Assembly: GCA_933822405.4 (NCBI GenBank)
Contig: CAKOGP040000113.1
Location: 85,183-149,182 of the forward strand
Direction: 5' to 3'
DNA from: Cylindrotheca closterium
Lineage: Eukaryota; Bacillariophyta; Bacillariophyceae; Bacillariales; Bacillariaceae
DNA length: 64,000 nucleotides
Position numbers and translations under genes: made by a program. The notes under the pieces are model-generated. The model made no database searches. It was not told the origin of the DNA and saw nothing but the letters and a program-made list of their open reading frames with translations. Below are positions 1 through 11,667 of this stretch, piece after piece (position 1 is the first letter of the stretch; each line of letters opens with the position of its first letter).

Positions 1-2
1 TT

Positions 3-977
3 GATTTGGCAGCGACAGCACTTTGTATGATGGGACTGCAATACATCGATGTTAGTATCTACCAACTGTTAAGAGGATCTGGTATCATCTTTGTGGCACT
101 AATGAAGCAACACGTTTTGGGGCATCACTTGTTCAGCTTTCAATGGATTGGAGTCTTTTGGAACGTCATGGCCGTCCTCGTGGTTGGTGGTACTGCCATT
201 CTCAACGAATCGGAAAGCGACGAAGCAGACCAATCTGGAGACGCCTTGTTGGGTGTCATGTTGGTCATGGCAGGCGCTGTTGTCCAGGCGATGCAATTTG
301 TCTTTGAAGAGAAGGTCATGACCATGGACATCCCAAGTCCACCTCTTTTGCTTATTGGCATGGAAGGATTGTGGGGAACCGTTCTTTGTCTCTTGATTGT
401 GTACCCTATTGTCTATTATCTTCCAGGAGACGATCATGGATCCTACGAAGATCCATGGAATACTATTCACATGTTTATGAATACACCGACGATTCAGAAC
501 GCGTTCATTGTGTACTTTCTCGTGATCTTCCTTTACAACTTCTTTGCTGTTTTGGTGACATTCATGCTCAACTCAGTTTGGCATGCCATTTTGGACAACT
601 TTCGTCCTATCACCGTTTGGATTGTCGATCTTTTCATCTTCTACGTCATTTCACAAGGGACGTTTGGAGAGGCATGGACGAGATGGAGTTGGCTGCAAGT
701 TTTTGGAATGGGAATCCTTCTCTATGGAACTGCCGTTTACAATGCTCCAAACGCTGGATCGATTCGATTAGAAGGACGTTGGTTTGATTTTGGACTCGAC
801 TTTCGAAGTGAGTACACCGAGATCGAGTCCGAAGAACAAGGTGCGGAGCTGGACCAGGAATGGCGCGAAAAGATGGATACTTTCAAGGCACGCAAAGATT
901 CGTCGTTTTATGGAGAGCGATCTCCTCACGTCTCTGTGCACACACAATCATTGCGTGGACTGGCAACTAACATCTAG
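3..977 (+). CDS. SLC35F6-like drug/metabolite-family transporter (5' partial)
   Basis: The 3' part of a multi-span transporter resembling SLC35F6 in the drug/metabolite and nucleotide-sugar transporter superfamily. The open frame runs off the left edge. The visible reading starts with Asp-Leu-Ala-Ala-Thr and no in-window ATG is a credible start. Seen: the family-like stretch ending YQLLRGSGIIFVALM near the start, then about seven hydrophobic helices, and a hydrophilic C-terminal tail of about 70 residues rich in Glu, Lys and Arg. SLC35F6-type proteins sit in endomembranes or lysosomes. The substrate cannot be read from sequence. Family assignment is good, transported compound unknown. The first intergenic stretch follows downstream and the next gene is on the same strand. 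Confidence 0.8.
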   Translation, partial: DLAATALCMMGLQYIDVSIYQLLRGSGIIFVALMKQHVLGHHLFSFQWIGVFWNVMAVLVVGGTAILNESESDEADQSGDALLGVMLVMAGAVVQAMQFVFEEKVMTMDIPSPPLLLIGMEGLWGTVLCLLIVYPIVYYLPGDDHGSYEDPWNTIHMFMNTPTIQNAFIVYFLVIFLYNFFAVLVTFMLNSVWHAILDNFRPITVWIVDLFIFYVISQGTFGEAWTRWSWLQVFGMGILLYGTAVYNAPNAGSIRLEGRWFDFGLDFRSEYTEIESEEQGAELDQEWREKMDTFKARKDSSFYGERSPHVSVHTQSLRGLATNI

Positions 978-1456
978 TGTCTCTGTCATTAATGTCGAGC
1001 TTATAATGACTAGGCTGGCGTCTTTTGGAGTCGATCCCTGTAAACGACAATGAAAATAGTGATAAAGCCAGTGTATGGTCACTAAACCCCAGTTGCTATT
1101 GCTATCATTCCTTTCCGGCGGTTCCTATCCTACATGATCACTTCCACTCTTGGATTATTTTATTCGTTGAGACTACTGTACGTACTGTACCTATGAAAAA
1201 CGACAACTCCGATACGCGATTCTCCATTTCCCCGTTTTGAAGTATTGATTTTCCGTTCGATTTCAATTAGTATGATCTGAAATAATGGCGAGTGGCCAGC
1301 GTGCCACGCCGGTTGTGTGATAATAATTCGAACAATGAGCACGACAAAAATTCAACGAAGTGAAATTTCTGAATACTCCACCCCTCTGGCTCTTCTCATT
1401 CGGGAAGTCGACATGAAAGGGTCGTAAGTGCTCCAAATGCGTATTTCGTTTGATAC
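978..1456. other. intergenic stretch without a gene
   Basis: Non-coding spacer between two + strand genes, holding the 3' flank of the transporter and the promoter of the next gene. The only structure I see is a tandem TACTGTACGTACTGTAC at 1174-1190. Short open frames here have no start context or family resemblance. Confidence 0.6.
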
Positions 1457-2242
1457 ATGACCATGAGATCTGTCCCTAACCGTGCGTTGCGCAAAAAATT
1501 GGCATACAAACTTGATCATGAAAGGAAGCGAAAAGGCCGAGTTCCTCTGTTACAAGAAGAGGAGCAATCCGCCAATAGCAGCAATGCAGACGAAGTTGAC
1601 CAATCGTCGTCAGAATCATCATCGAAGTCAGAATTATCATCCAATCGAATTGAATCCTTTGATGCAATAGAGCGAAAGAACAGCACTTCATCTTGGAGAA
1701 TGGGGATGAAATGGAACAATACACTCGGCACTAGAAACGAGGACCGATATCATGGGGGTTTGATGAAGTCTTCGGAGCCAACATCAGACGAAACAGGACA
1801 GGGAAGAGGGAAAAAATCCAGTCGTCTGAATAAATTGGCAAGGAAATATCGGGGTTTGGAGTCGGAATATTTATCAGATGCTGAAACCGTTAGCAACTTT
1901 TCTTCGTCCGAGTGGACTCCAGCAGATTCTGGGTATGGAGCTGCATGCCCTGTGTGTGGTTGTATTCCAAAGCATGTTAGAAGAATGATTGAGTTTTCAT
2001 TGATAGCTGGGATGTTTTTTGCGTTTGTGTACATATTGGTGAAGACATCCGTGGACATTGCTGACGAACGAAAGAACTCTTACAAGAATTCATCATACAT
2101 CGACGTGCAACTCGACGATGACCTATATGGAGGATACGGAAGGCAGGGGGACGATGACCTCTATAATGTAACGGGTAATGTAACGGATACTGATGTCGGA
2201 GATGACGGGTACGGAGAGAGATTTTTGTTGAGAAGACGATAA
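1457..2242 (+). CDS. hypothetical single-span membrane protein with CPVCGC motif
   Basis: A 261-residue protein I do not recognise. The first ~150 residues are hydrophilic, Ser/Glu/Lys-rich and probably disordered. A short Cys motif (CPVCGC, about residues 167-172) comes just before one hydrophobic helix (about residues 182-200). After it is an acidic Tyr/Gly/Asp-rich tail with three N-glycosylation sequons (NSS, NVT, NVT). This fits a type II-like endomembrane protein with cytosolic N-terminus and lumenal C-terminus, but that topology is inference. The ATG at 1457 is the first in the frame, and a second Met is two codons later. The reading frame is continuous with no need for an intron. Confidence 0.7.
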   Translation: MTMRSVPNRALRKKLAYKLDHERKRKGRVPLLQEEEQSANSSNADEVDQSSSESSSKSELSSNRIESFDAIERKNSTSSWRMGMKWNNTLGTRNEDRYHGGLMKSSEPTSDETGQGRGKKSSRLNKLARKYRGLESEYLSDAETVSNFSSSEWTPADSGYGAACPVCGCIPKHVRRMIEFSLIAGMFFAFVYILVKTSVDIADERKNSYKNSSYIDVQLDDDLYGGYGRQGDDDLYNVTGNVTDTDVGDDGYGERFLLRRR

Positions 2243-2697
2243 CATCAATGAATGGTACTCCTGTTTCTTTGATCACAAATTACCAAAGGTCTCGCAATCC
2301 CATATCTCTACCGCTACTTTTTTCTTGATACGAACCAATTGTCTCATGGTAAAGCGCCATAGTTTATTATCAGTTCTATGAGATGACGATACGAAGAATC
2401 AATCCAAATTATCGATTTACGACGAATGCTGTGGTGTTGGTTATAGAGGGAGACATCTACCCTATAGAGTACGACCGGAATAAATAGTGGGCAGTCGTAC
2501 TGCAGATTATTTTAGAGCTACTGCATTACACAATATTATGATGGTTGGTTAAAAACTCAGTACTGTAATGTANNNNNNNNNNAAAGAACTCCATAAGTAC
2601 CCTTAAATTATTCGCACAGGACAGAACATGTTTTTTATTCAAATTGAAGAAGTTGAAAGTCTACTTCACTAGAGTCCGTTTTGAGATAAACTCGAAC
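2243..2697. other. intergenic stretch with assembly gap
   Basis: Spacer upstream of the TMCO4-like gene. It contains ten undetermined bases at 2573-2582, placed 115 bp before the chosen start, so part of the 5' UTR or an upstream exon may be missing. A TACTGTA heptamer lies at 2561-2567. No gene is visible. Confidence 0.7.
2573..2582. other. assembly gap (10 N)
   Basis: A run of ten N bases. A round number usually marks a scaffold join of unknown size, so distances across it should not be trusted. Confidence 0.95.
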
Positions 2698-5600
2698 ATG
2701 GAATGGAATGAGCCAAATGGTCCTGTATCAAGGGGAGTAGGCTCGTCTACATCAAGCTCGACTGCGGCTCGGCTGGGTCCGCGCCATGAGGAAGGAACAG
2801 GGAGACAGTTTGGCTCACCTGCAGCTTATTTGATTCAGTCGGCCGCACGGTCCATGCTGGACGAGGCGACCCCTGACACGGCTGTTTCTGGAGTTTCGGA
2901 TGATGAATGTGATAGTGATAGCATTGTAGATGGGAAATATGGCAGTCTCAGAAGCGTGGATTCGTCGACATTGAGTTCACTTCAGCACCGAACAGACCAA
3001 CCTGCAATCCCCAATGAACAAGATCGAAAGCGGTTTATTGTAAGCATTAAAAGTGTTTGCGGAGCATCGGATTTCGTCAATCTAATGTGTTTCTCCTTCA
3101 ATTTTTCTATTTCAGGGATGTCTGGCAGCAATTCTCGCCTCATCTTACGATTACGACGAGCCGGACGATGCTGCGTCGGTAATAGACTTGGGAAGCGACA
3201 ACTTTGCTTACCTTGAATACAGTGGTGAGAGTTTGTATGACATTGAGGATGACGACGGTGAAAAGTCTGAGCTAGGAAAGCCACGACAATCGACTGGACT
3301 CAACACCAAATCTCATAGTTTTGACAGTATTCAAACCCAGGGATCAACTGATTCATTGGGATTGACAAGGCATTCAACAAGCGAAATCAATAGCAGACAT
3401 CACAATCGAGGGAGGTCGGCTTCGGAGAGAGCAAAACTTGCGACACAGAGGCATCGAAAAAGACGTTATGGGGTGCTTTGTGATCTCTTGGTGGCTTCAT
3501 CGGATTTATTGTTGCTTGACAAAAGTGTTGCAAGAGGGTTTCTACCGATGCTAGGACGAGTACTTGTTCCACGAAACAAAGCTGGGAGTTCTGATACGTC
3601 TTCAAGACCGCCGCTTCATGGCAAAAAAGTTGCGCCGCAAACGTCCGCAGGTTCGAGCCGCGAAGAACCGTCGTCAAGGACTCAGAATTCATCACAACAA
3701 TCCTCTCAGTTCGGGTCTGACTGCCAGTCTTCACTGAAGGAGTTCATTCCAGAAGAAGTCGACCGAGGAGATATCCTGCGACCATTTTTGGAGTCTTTGA
3801 CCCCCGGTTCAGGATTCCGATGTTTGTCGCTGCTCATTTTGCAACATTTGCTGTCCAGCGAAGTTGGGTATGACTCTAGAATACGGCATGTGCTCAAGAA
3901 GGTTGGGGTTCTTGTTTTGAACCATGACATGGAACGTGATCCTGTTGAACGTGGGTTATTACCAGGCAAGGGGGAGCCGGATTCCGATGCGTATGCAGAA
4001 CTATCATCTCACGCTGCAAGGAAATTTGAATCTCTTGAGCACAGCATCGCCCGACGATTAATTCGATTGTCGGAGTCAAACAAGCAAAGAAAGTCAAAGG
4101 GATCTAATGTCATGGTCGACAAAGGAAAAAATAATGACAGCGGTATTACACGTGAAATGATTGTTCGCGGTGTCAAGATTGGATCTGCTGGCATCGTTGC
4201 AGGAACTCTTTTCGCGTTAACTGGAGGACTTGCAGCTCCCGGTAAGGCATACTTTGTGCACGTGGTCTTTGAAAGTGTAGGTTAGTAGGATTATGACTCA
4301 CAGTATCGTCGCAACATAGGTATTGCTGCTGGAGTAGCAGCAGTTGCAGGATCAACTGCAGTTGCTTCTGCCGCCGTCGGTTTACTATCGAGCACTGCAG
4401 TGGTAACAACAATATTTGGAGTAGGCGGAGGAAGTCTTGCTGCATTCAAGATGCAAAGAAGAACACAAGGCCTTACAGAGTTTGAAATAAGAAAAGAGAC
4501 CCACCCCTCGGAAGATAGTAACAACACTGACATTGAAGCTGAATTGTTCAGCACGATTTGTATATCAGGTTGGCTCAGGGACAAGTATGACTTTCAACGA
4601 CCTTGGGGTATACACCCAACGAATCCAAGTCTTTTCAATCGACTAGAGCTACTTCAACGATTCTACTCCATCCATAGCCCTGAACATGTACCGAAATGTG
4701 AAAAAATTCTCGCTAGTTGGGAAGGAGAGGAGAGAGAGCTATGGGCCATTCTCCATGAAAAATATGGGTGCACTCCTGACCACCTATTTCCATTGGATGA
4801 CGGGACAAGAATTCGTGGTGCCTTGAGCTTAGATCAGGAAGAAATCTTGGACCAGATATTCGTTGAGCTTGGTTACAACAGTGCCGCTCCAAAACAAGAG
4901 CGGCCGGGCGCTAAAGAGCCAACTCCATTCGAGAGGATGAAAGAGGGTTGGAGCAACCGACATCAAGAAAGAGGAAAGCCAAAATCGCGTGTTCGGAATG
5001 CAGATCAAGCCCAGTCATCATATCATCGATACAACTCAACGCAGGGACCTGCAGGAGACAAACCGGATGGGTCCAACGACGTTGACCAAGTAGATAATCA
5101 GCCACCAAAGCATCTTGCAACTGTTTGGGATTATTCTTCCATGTACGGAGGCGAGCTTTATACTGTCCGATGGGAAAGTCAGTTGCTGCAAACATTATGT
5201 GATTGTGTGGTGGATATGGCTGTGGATGTCGTTACTGGAGCTACCAGACAAATCTTGAAACAAACAGTTCTTCATACACTACTTGCAGCTGTCATCTGGC
5301 CGTCCTATTTGCTTAGTGCTGCTAACGTGATTGACGGGGACTGGACCTTGGCTGTTGAACGCGCAGATCAAGCTGGTAGAGAACTCGCTCGAAGCTTACT
5401 ATTCAGCAGAGCTGGTCGCCGACCTGTTGTCTTAATTGGTTTCTCCTTTGGTGCCAGAGTTATATATTCGTGTCTCAAAGAGCTTTTCCGGCTCCAGGAA
5501 GATTGGGAGGATTACCAAGAGCTGAAACAAGGCAAGGCGGATTCCAATAATCGTGAAGACGCTCTACGACTTGCAAAGCTTCATCGAAAGTTTGATGGTA

Positions 5601-6031
5601 TGCGGGAGCCAGCTAGCGTCGTCGAAGATGCGATCATGATGGGTTTGCCCAATCACTTAAGTTTATCATCATGGAGAGGGTGTAGGCAGGTGGTTGCCGG
5701 CCGACTTGTCAACTGCTACTCAACGAAGGATTTGATATTGTCGTTAATGTTTCAAGCAAAACGGTCTTCTTTGGGGACTTTTAATCCAGCTGAAGGGGTA
5801 GCTTCGATTTTGAAGCCTGTATGTGGCACTTGTCCAGTGCCATTATCGGGAGTCGAGAACATTGATATAAGTGATCTCGTGTCTGGTCACGAGGATTATT
5901 GCTTGGTAACAGGTAGAATACTCGAGCGCGTAAGGCACGGACAACCTTTGAAGCATGTCCCTTCAACTGACCCTTCAACTGAATTCAACGGTGATGCTCA
6001 GCAACTCAAGGCTAAAAAGATAAGCTTTTGA
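2698..6031 (+). CDS. TMCO4-like / DUF726 alpha-beta hydrolase-fold membrane protein
   Basis: Three exons: 2698-3039, 3116-4241 and 4320-6031 (introns 76 and 78 bp, GT-AG), giving 1059 residues. Removing the introns joins three frames cleanly: ...KRFI|GCLAAILAS... and ...GGLAAPG|IAAGVAAV.... The family (human TMCO4, DUF726) combines a Gly/Ala-rich membrane segment with an alpha/beta-hydrolase fold. Both are visible: the hydrophobic segment at about residues 474-535 and a nucleophile elbow GFSFGAR near residue 865. The first ~300 residues are Ser-rich and low in complexity. I chose the ATG at 2698 because the frame upstream to 2644 opens only with TTG. The substrate is unknown even in better-studied homologues. 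An assembly gap lies just upstream, so an extra 5' exon cannot be excluded. Confidence 0.85.
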
Positions 6032-6306
6032 ACTGTACAACACTTTTATACTTCCTTCATTTTTTGCACTGAAGCTTCCACAAATGGTTTTATGGGACGA
6101 CTGCTGCTGAAAAGCAGACTCATTTTTTGGATGAGTTGAAATTTGTTCAGCGATATACGGTCTAGTTTAGTACCTATTTTTTAATCTATTCATCGCATCG
6201 AGGCTGTCATTTCACCAACATCAATTAGACTAGTACTGTAGGCAACCTTATCATTATTCGAAAAGGTAACAGTCGTTGGAAAAATAGTGGCAATACAAAC
6301 CGATGG

Positions 6307-8162
6307 ATGAAGAACCTAGAAACATTCCTTAGAACTACCGGTACCTTGTCTTTGGAGCCCCTATCGCCCGAACGATGTCCGTTGTTTGCAGTCTTTTATT
6401 CAGAGTTTGATATCAAGGTTGGGCCGCGGATTTGTTTTCAGACGCCGAAGAAGTTCATGGAAAATGAAATATCTATATCAACAAAAAAGATTGAAGAAAT
6501 CCTTGGCGCCACCTTTGATACGTTGCGCGATGACGATGACAACACTGCAAATGGCATCGACGACATTGAGAATTCGGAGGGGACTGAAAGTGCTTTCTCC
6601 ATTTTTGATTCCACTTCAGAATACATTATAACAGGAAGTGAGCTCACAGGGAAAATTATTACGCTGTCAACCCACGAACTCCACATCATGACACGACCAA
6701 CACTTATTGCCGACGAACGATACGAGAGAAATTCATTGCTGTTCAGCGTTGGTATCGTCCTACGCCGAGCAGCTGATCCAAGGCCGTTCCGACCAGTTAT
6801 TTCGAAACTTGCAATGGCACTTCAGAGCATGGAAGTGGAATCACAGTTTCTATCGCATTCCTCGTCTCGTCCTCAGCTTCAGCCGCTACTAGAACGTATC
6901 CTTCTCTCTATGAACGGTTCCATGATGGAGTGCAATGCGCTTCTAGGAAGCTGCAATGCTTTACACCTCAAGCTATTTCACCCTCCGAAAGCAGAAGCTT
7001 TGCCGATTCACGATCATGAGGTCCCAATTCTGCTACAGAAGAAATTGGATCTTGAAATGGTGAGCAAACTAATTTTGAATTGTGCAACATATGCAAGGAC
7101 TAATCTTTGGTTTGAATTTAGCACGAGTGGGACTTGAGTATTTCGTGGACTTTACTGTACATTGATGGGGTCAGAACTACCCACCAAATTGCCACAAAGG
7201 CTGAAGTCGATCTCGAGATGGTTCGAGCGTGCTTGAGAGTGCTTAAGCACCATGGATTCATTGCAATGGTTGACATATTTGTATACTCCAACAGATACGA
7301 ATTCACCCCCAAGGCAACGGCCATGCTAGCAGGCAGAGAAGAATCGTTGCAACAGGAAGCGGCTCACTACTCCAGAAAGGGAAACTTATCGGGCACGGCC
7401 AATGGTAGACCAGGGCATACTAGTGATTCTGAAGGTGAATCATCGAGACATTCCTTGCGCTCTTCTCGAACGCTGAATGTTCTCAACACCAGGCCGTCAT
7501 CCTTCAAACCTCCGTCAAAAATGCTCGCAGATTATTACGAAACGCAGCCAAATCGAACAACACGCCACAAAGAACTAGAAGTGGCACTCGCGGAGCTCTA
7601 CTGCACCTGCAATCGAAACGTATCCTTCGGAGACTTATGGGTCGCTTTAACAATGAACAAGACCACAGCCAAGTCAACTCATTCACCAGTTAGAGAAAAG
7701 AAAGACCCAATCGACGAGGAAATGCTCGACCGTAACTCTGTTGATTCTTTCGCCATCTCTCCTAGTGAAGCAGCCCATTGGCAAAGTATCCCAAAGCCAA
7801 CTTCTGGTGGCAGCTTGGACTGGAATTATTTCTTGACTTGCATCGATCATCGCAGATTCTTTTCGTTTGGAGTAGTTCATGGTCTCGTTACACGAGTGCA
7901 CGAATACCCTTACTTCCATGGTTCCTTTCCTGAACGACGACAAAAGCAGCTTGAAATGAATGGAGATTCGAAACGAAGCGTCCAACAAGCCTCGCTTGAG
8001 GAGAAATCATACAACCTTGCCCGCCAAATAGCCACTTTGATGGACGGGACACGGATGGATGACGAATTTGTTTGCAGCTTCGAGCAGCCATACAGATGGC
8101 TTGTCAAATTGGTCGAAGACCAGAGTGGAGAGAAAGTCGCCTCAATTCTTATGGCTTCATGA
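6307..8162 (+). CDS. NPRL2: GATOR1 complex subunit NPRL2 (nitrogen permease regulator 2-like)
   Basis: Two exons, 6307-7059 and 7122-8162, with a 62-bp intron, encode 597 residues. NPRL2 is part of GATOR1, which acts as a GAP for Rag GTPases at the vacuole or lysosome and restrains TORC1 when amino acids are scarce. Family marks seen: the N-terminal longin-like strand pattern (FAVFYSEFDIKVGPRI), then ELTGKIITLSTHELHIMTRP, and across the splice the conserved HEWDLSISWTLLYIDGV followed by a winged-helix-like segment. It is longer than the ~380-residue human protein because of Ser-rich inserts between about residues 330 and 460. Its partners NPRL3 and DEPDC5 are not in the window. A convergent gene begins its 3' end 354 bp downstream. 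Confidence 0.88.
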
Positions 8163-8516
8163 GGAATGGGGGCTTTCCAATCAAAACCTGGCGTTCTATT
8201 GCCATGGTCACATGACATCTCCGTCTACGAGCTTGGGAGCAGACATTTTGCATAGGTCCATGGTGTTCTTTAGGGAACACATTGACATGGTGTAGTTCGG
8301 ACATTGAAACGCACGCTAGGGAAGGCATTTTTCCTGCAATTTCTGAACATGTTCAATCGCAGCAACAACAACTTGTGCTGTAGCTAAGCTGTCTGGCAGT
8401 CTCGTAGCAAGGTCTTCATATACAAAGGGTGAAGCGCAGTCTTATCGGCTCCTGATTGCGTTCCAAGGTTTTTGTTCAATACGTCTCGGTTCTTTCAACA
8501 CAATGGATGAGACTTT
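8163..8516. other. convergent intergenic stretch
   Basis: 3' flanks of NPRL2 and of the methyltransferase gene facing it. No gene or repeat seen. Confidence 0.6.
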
Positions 8517-9510
8517 TCAGTCAACAGTGTACAACGCAATATTCTTTGCTGTTTCTGTAAAATGAAAAGCAAGTTTGGCCATCCGGAGCTTTTTTGCTTT
8601 TTCAGATAGGTAGACGAGGAGCTCAGAATAGCATCGAACTTGGCTTCCGTCGGAAAGCTGACGATTTGGAAACTCAGACGGAAACACACAACATGGAACT
8701 AAACAATATAGTACACCCAATTCTTCTGCCAGTTCGATGATATAATCAGTAGCCTGGTCAGGATGAAAGCCTACCACCAGCTTCGCCTTCAAAATCAATT
8801 CTAACGCCACTTTCGCATCAACTATATCTCCTTCGACAACATCCTTTCTTTCAGAGTATCCTAAGGTCTGTGTTTCTTTGCCCTTCTCGGTCGCTTGCAA
8901 GAAATATGTAGTCCAACTTTCGATGCTGTTCGTCCTTCTAAAATCAGAAACAGCGAGCACGAGATCTGCATCAGCCAGTAGTCTAAGGTGACTTGGCGAT
9001 TCAAACTTAGTTCTCCCGTCCATTTTGTGAATTAACGATGCCAGCGGCTGATAACTCGGCAAATGAGGAATCGACCGCTCTCGTAATTTATCCGGATTGG
9101 ATCGCAAATAGTCCACACTCTTTCCAATCCGCTGAGTTTTTGTACAAGTTGGGTCCAAAACAACCGATTTAATGCCATCTACATTGGTTAAGAGCTTGTA
9201 TAAAATGTGTCAACCACTTCTCGCTGCCTGCAATCAACCATAAATAGAAGCACGCTTTTGAACATACCCAGCTCAAAGTCCCTCCACCCCCAGCAACATC
9301 GAGTATGACATCACCAGGCTGAAGATGACTGTATGTCTCTAATAAAAACTCTCGAAAGACGTAGACTCTCGTTTTTCGTGAGGCAGCTCGAGTGCTAGAT
9401 TGGTCCATCGCAAGGCAACGATGGATACGCACTGTACGAGCTAAAATTTCAATTGTGTCATTTGGCTTGGGCTTGGTGAATTGTATTTTTGTGCCGACTA
9501 ATTCGATCAT
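8517..9510 (-). CDS. SAM-dependent methyltransferase-like protein with VPCCVFP motif
   Basis: Two exons on the minus strand: 9510-9268 and 9194-8517 (intron 73 bp), 306 residues. Splicing restores a class I methyltransferase motif: VILDVAGGGGTLSW | LLTNVDGIKSVVLDP, which is motif I (SAM-binding Gly-rich loop, about residues 71-79) followed by an acidic second strand. Later come GFHPDQATDYI and LYCLVPCCVFPSEF. The Pro-Cys-Cys pattern is shared with some RNA methyltransferase-like families, but I cannot name the substrate. No clear targeting peptide is seen. The acceptor was placed after TATACAAG because an in-frame TGA lies just upstream of it, so earlier acceptors would break the frame. The HemW-like gene on the same strand ends 88 bp upstream of its start. 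Confidence 0.75.
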
Positions 9511-9598
9511 TCCAGATACGAACTCTGGATATCATGGCAATTTCTACTACTGTAGATAAAATATCAATACTCTCAGAAACTTCCTCCCTATCTTCTCG

Positions 9599-11392
9599 TT
9601 ATAACGCTGCAAATATACTGGATATAATACTGTTCGAGAAGAGCATCCCCTCAGGATCCTTCAGCCGCAGTATCTTCGTCCGTGAATCGTATTCAGCCAG
9701 GCCGATTTCCAAACCCAATGTTGCCCCCTCCAGGATGGTACTTGCCCTTTCATTTCCAAAGCGATCTTCCACTCCCTTTAGATCCAGACCGTCAATAGTT
9801 CGTAGCCTTTTCATCACCAAGTCGGTCAGTAATTCGTCATCCAACAAGAGTTCATTCTCTTCGACTTCGTCGGTGGAATGTTTGCTCTTGTCATTGTCAT
9901 TCAACCATTCGTAGTAATCCACCAATGTTTTTGGTCTAGCGACAAGTCTCCCGTCGACAAAGCTAGTAGCACCAACACCGATCGCATACCACGAACTGGA
10001 GGGTTCCCAATATATTTGATTGTGTTTGCTCCGTTTTCCTCCTTTCTCACTATCGTCGGTAACTCCTCTATAGGCATACGAGCTCACTTCATAGTGCTCG
10101 TATTGTTTGGATCTCAGATATCCAGCAGTGTATTTGTACATGAAAGCACATTCGTCCTCTGTCGGCAAGGGGAGTGTTCTGTTGAAACTACTAGCACTAG
10201 TACGAGTACCGGTTACTGCATCTTGTTCTTGATACCACGACGAAAATACAGTGCCTTGTTCAATCTGGAGATCATATACACTCATGTGCGAAGGTTGTGG
10301 AGACAGCTGGGTTGTGGTAATTTGCAAGGTTTCTGCCCATTTGGCCAAGGTCAAACCCGGCACTCCAGTGATCAAATCAATGGAATAGTTGGCATCTTCT
10401 CCAAAGACTTTTTCAATCATGTCGACTGCGGCAAAGACATCAGCCGACCGATGGAATCGACCCATGTGTTCCAAAATTGCATCGTCAAAGGATTGCACTC
10501 CAAGAGAAATACGATTGAATCCAATTTCTTTGAGCTTTTGTAACTTTTCGATCGTAAAGGTCCCTGGATCCATTTCAATCGAGACTTCGGCAGTGCTACC
10601 GTTGTTGTCGTCATTTGTCTTTGTCCTTGAATTGGCATTTACATTTGATGTTTGGTCATTTACCAAATAAAACGGACCATTTTCACCAATGGCATGTTCA
10701 AGTATTTTAGAAATGGTTTCGACTGGGGCCAATGATGGTGTTCCGCCGCCAAAGTAGATGGACTGTAGTGGAATCTTGCCATTTTTGGAGAAAGAGGAGA
10801 TAGACCCTGCAATCCGATACAGTTCAGTCAAGAGTGCCTCTTCATACTGGGCATTCATGGCCTCGAATCCTTGAGTGGCTCGTTCGTTGGAATCATCTGA
10901 ATGCTGTGAACTTTCTTGATTGTTATTAGTCGGTTTGCTTTCTTCTATTGATGGTTCGGTGGATACGCGGTTTCCGATTGGAACGATAGAAAAATTGCAA
11001 TATCTACATCGCCGGCGACAGTATGGAATGTGTACATAGAGACCGATGGGATGTGATCGTTCCTTTTCAACCAAACTGTTTTCATGTAGATGCAATGCTG
11101 ACGTGTACTGTCGTGACGACCATTGATGGCTTTGGTACAACAATCTACTATTAATAGGACTGCTTCTTTGTCGTATTTTGTTCGATGAAGGAACAAACTG
11201 GTTGGTGCAGTCTGATATTCTGTAACTAAATGCCTTTGCAACACCAGAACAATATGCCAATAGAAATAATACTGGAACTAGCAGTCTTTTTATGAGTGAA
11301 GAAGAAGAATCACTCGTCTTCATTTCCATCGTCTCGGGTTTTATGATGTGATGGCTGAATTTGAACCTTGGTCCCTCTTTTCTATTATGCAT
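9599..11392 (-). CDS. radical SAM HemW/HemN-like protein, plastid-targeted
   Basis: An intronless frame of up to 597 residues. The radical-SAM cluster motif CRRRCRYC lies in GLYVHIPYCRRRCRYCNF (about residues 126-143), followed by YFGGGTPSL, GVQSFDDAILEHMGR and SIDLITGVPG, all typical of the HemN/HemW family. A HemN C-terminal domain (SSWYAIGVGATSF) follows. Proteins of this branch are oxygen-independent coproporphyrinogen oxidases or, more often in eukaryotes, HemW haem chaperones. Which one applies here is not decided by sequence alone. A signal peptide (LLVPVLFLLAYCSGVAKA) ends at Ala-Phe, the diatom plastid-import signature. Met codons at 11329 or 11323 would put this signal nearer the N-terminus than the ATG at 11392 and are more likely starts. 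It is divergent from the acidic-protein gene. Confidence 0.85.
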   Translation of the reverse strand: MHNRKEGPRFKFSHHIIKPETMEMKTSDSSSSLIKRLLVPVLFLLAYCSGVAKAFSYRISDCTNQFVPSSNKIRQRSSPINSRLLYQSHQWSSRQYTSALHLHENSLVEKERSHPIGLYVHIPYCRRRCRYCNFSIVPIGNRVSTEPSIEESKPTNNNQESSQHSDDSNERATQGFEAMNAQYEEALLTELYRIAGSISSFSKNGKIPLQSIYFGGGTPSLAPVETISKILEHAIGENGPFYLVNDQTSNVNANSRTKTNDDNNGSTAEVSIEMDPGTFTIEKLQKLKEIGFNRISLGVQSFDDAILEHMGRFHRSADVFAAVDMIEKVFGEDANYSIDLITGVPGLTLAKWAETLQITTTQLSPQPSHMSVYDLQIEQGTVFSSWYQEQDAVTGTRTSASSFNRTLPLPTEDECAFMYKYTAGYLRSKQYEHYEVSSYAYRGVTDDSEKGGKRSKHNQIYWEPSSSWYAIGVGATSFVDGRLVARPKTLVDYYEWLNDNDKSKHSTDEVEENELLLDDELLTDLVMKRLRTIDGLDLKGVEDRFGNERASTILEGATLGLEIGLAEYDSRTKILRLKDPEGMLFSNSIISSIFAAL

Positions 11393-11667
11393 CCCCCATT
11401 TGTTGGCATCATATTTTGACCCTACTTTGACAGCGCCGGCCGTACCAGGTAGTTTACGTTCAACAACGTAGGATAGTACGACAATGGCGCCCGAACTGCC
11501 AATTCAATATTCAATATTGAGGATTGAGGGTTGAGAAATTGTTTTGTCCCGTTCAAGATTGCCAAAGTAGAACGAAGACTTTACTATCTTCAATCTATCA
11601 TCTGTTGCAATAACTCATAAGATATTTCCAAAATTTGGTCTCCATTTCGGCAAGACGAATATTCATC
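11393..11667. promoter_or_regulatory. divergent promoter region HemW-like / acidic protein
   Basis: A 275-bp space between two divergent genes, so it probably serves both. It carries an AT-rich element at 11502-11517 (core ATTCAATATTCAATAT) that recurs in inverted orientation in the COQ3/Nup54 divergent spacer. Promoter function is inferred from gene orientation only. Confidence 0.4.
11502..11517 (-). repeat. copy 1 of a 16-bp AT-rich element shared by two divergent promoters
   Basis: The minus strand reads ATATTGAATATTGAAT, identical to the + strand at 36209-36224. Both copies sit between divergently transcribed genes. Confidence 0.5.

Noticed and set aside
9878..10543. 221-codon forward frame opposite the HemW-like gene
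   Set aside because: It is the antisense shadow of a gene with clear radical-SAM motifs on the other strand.
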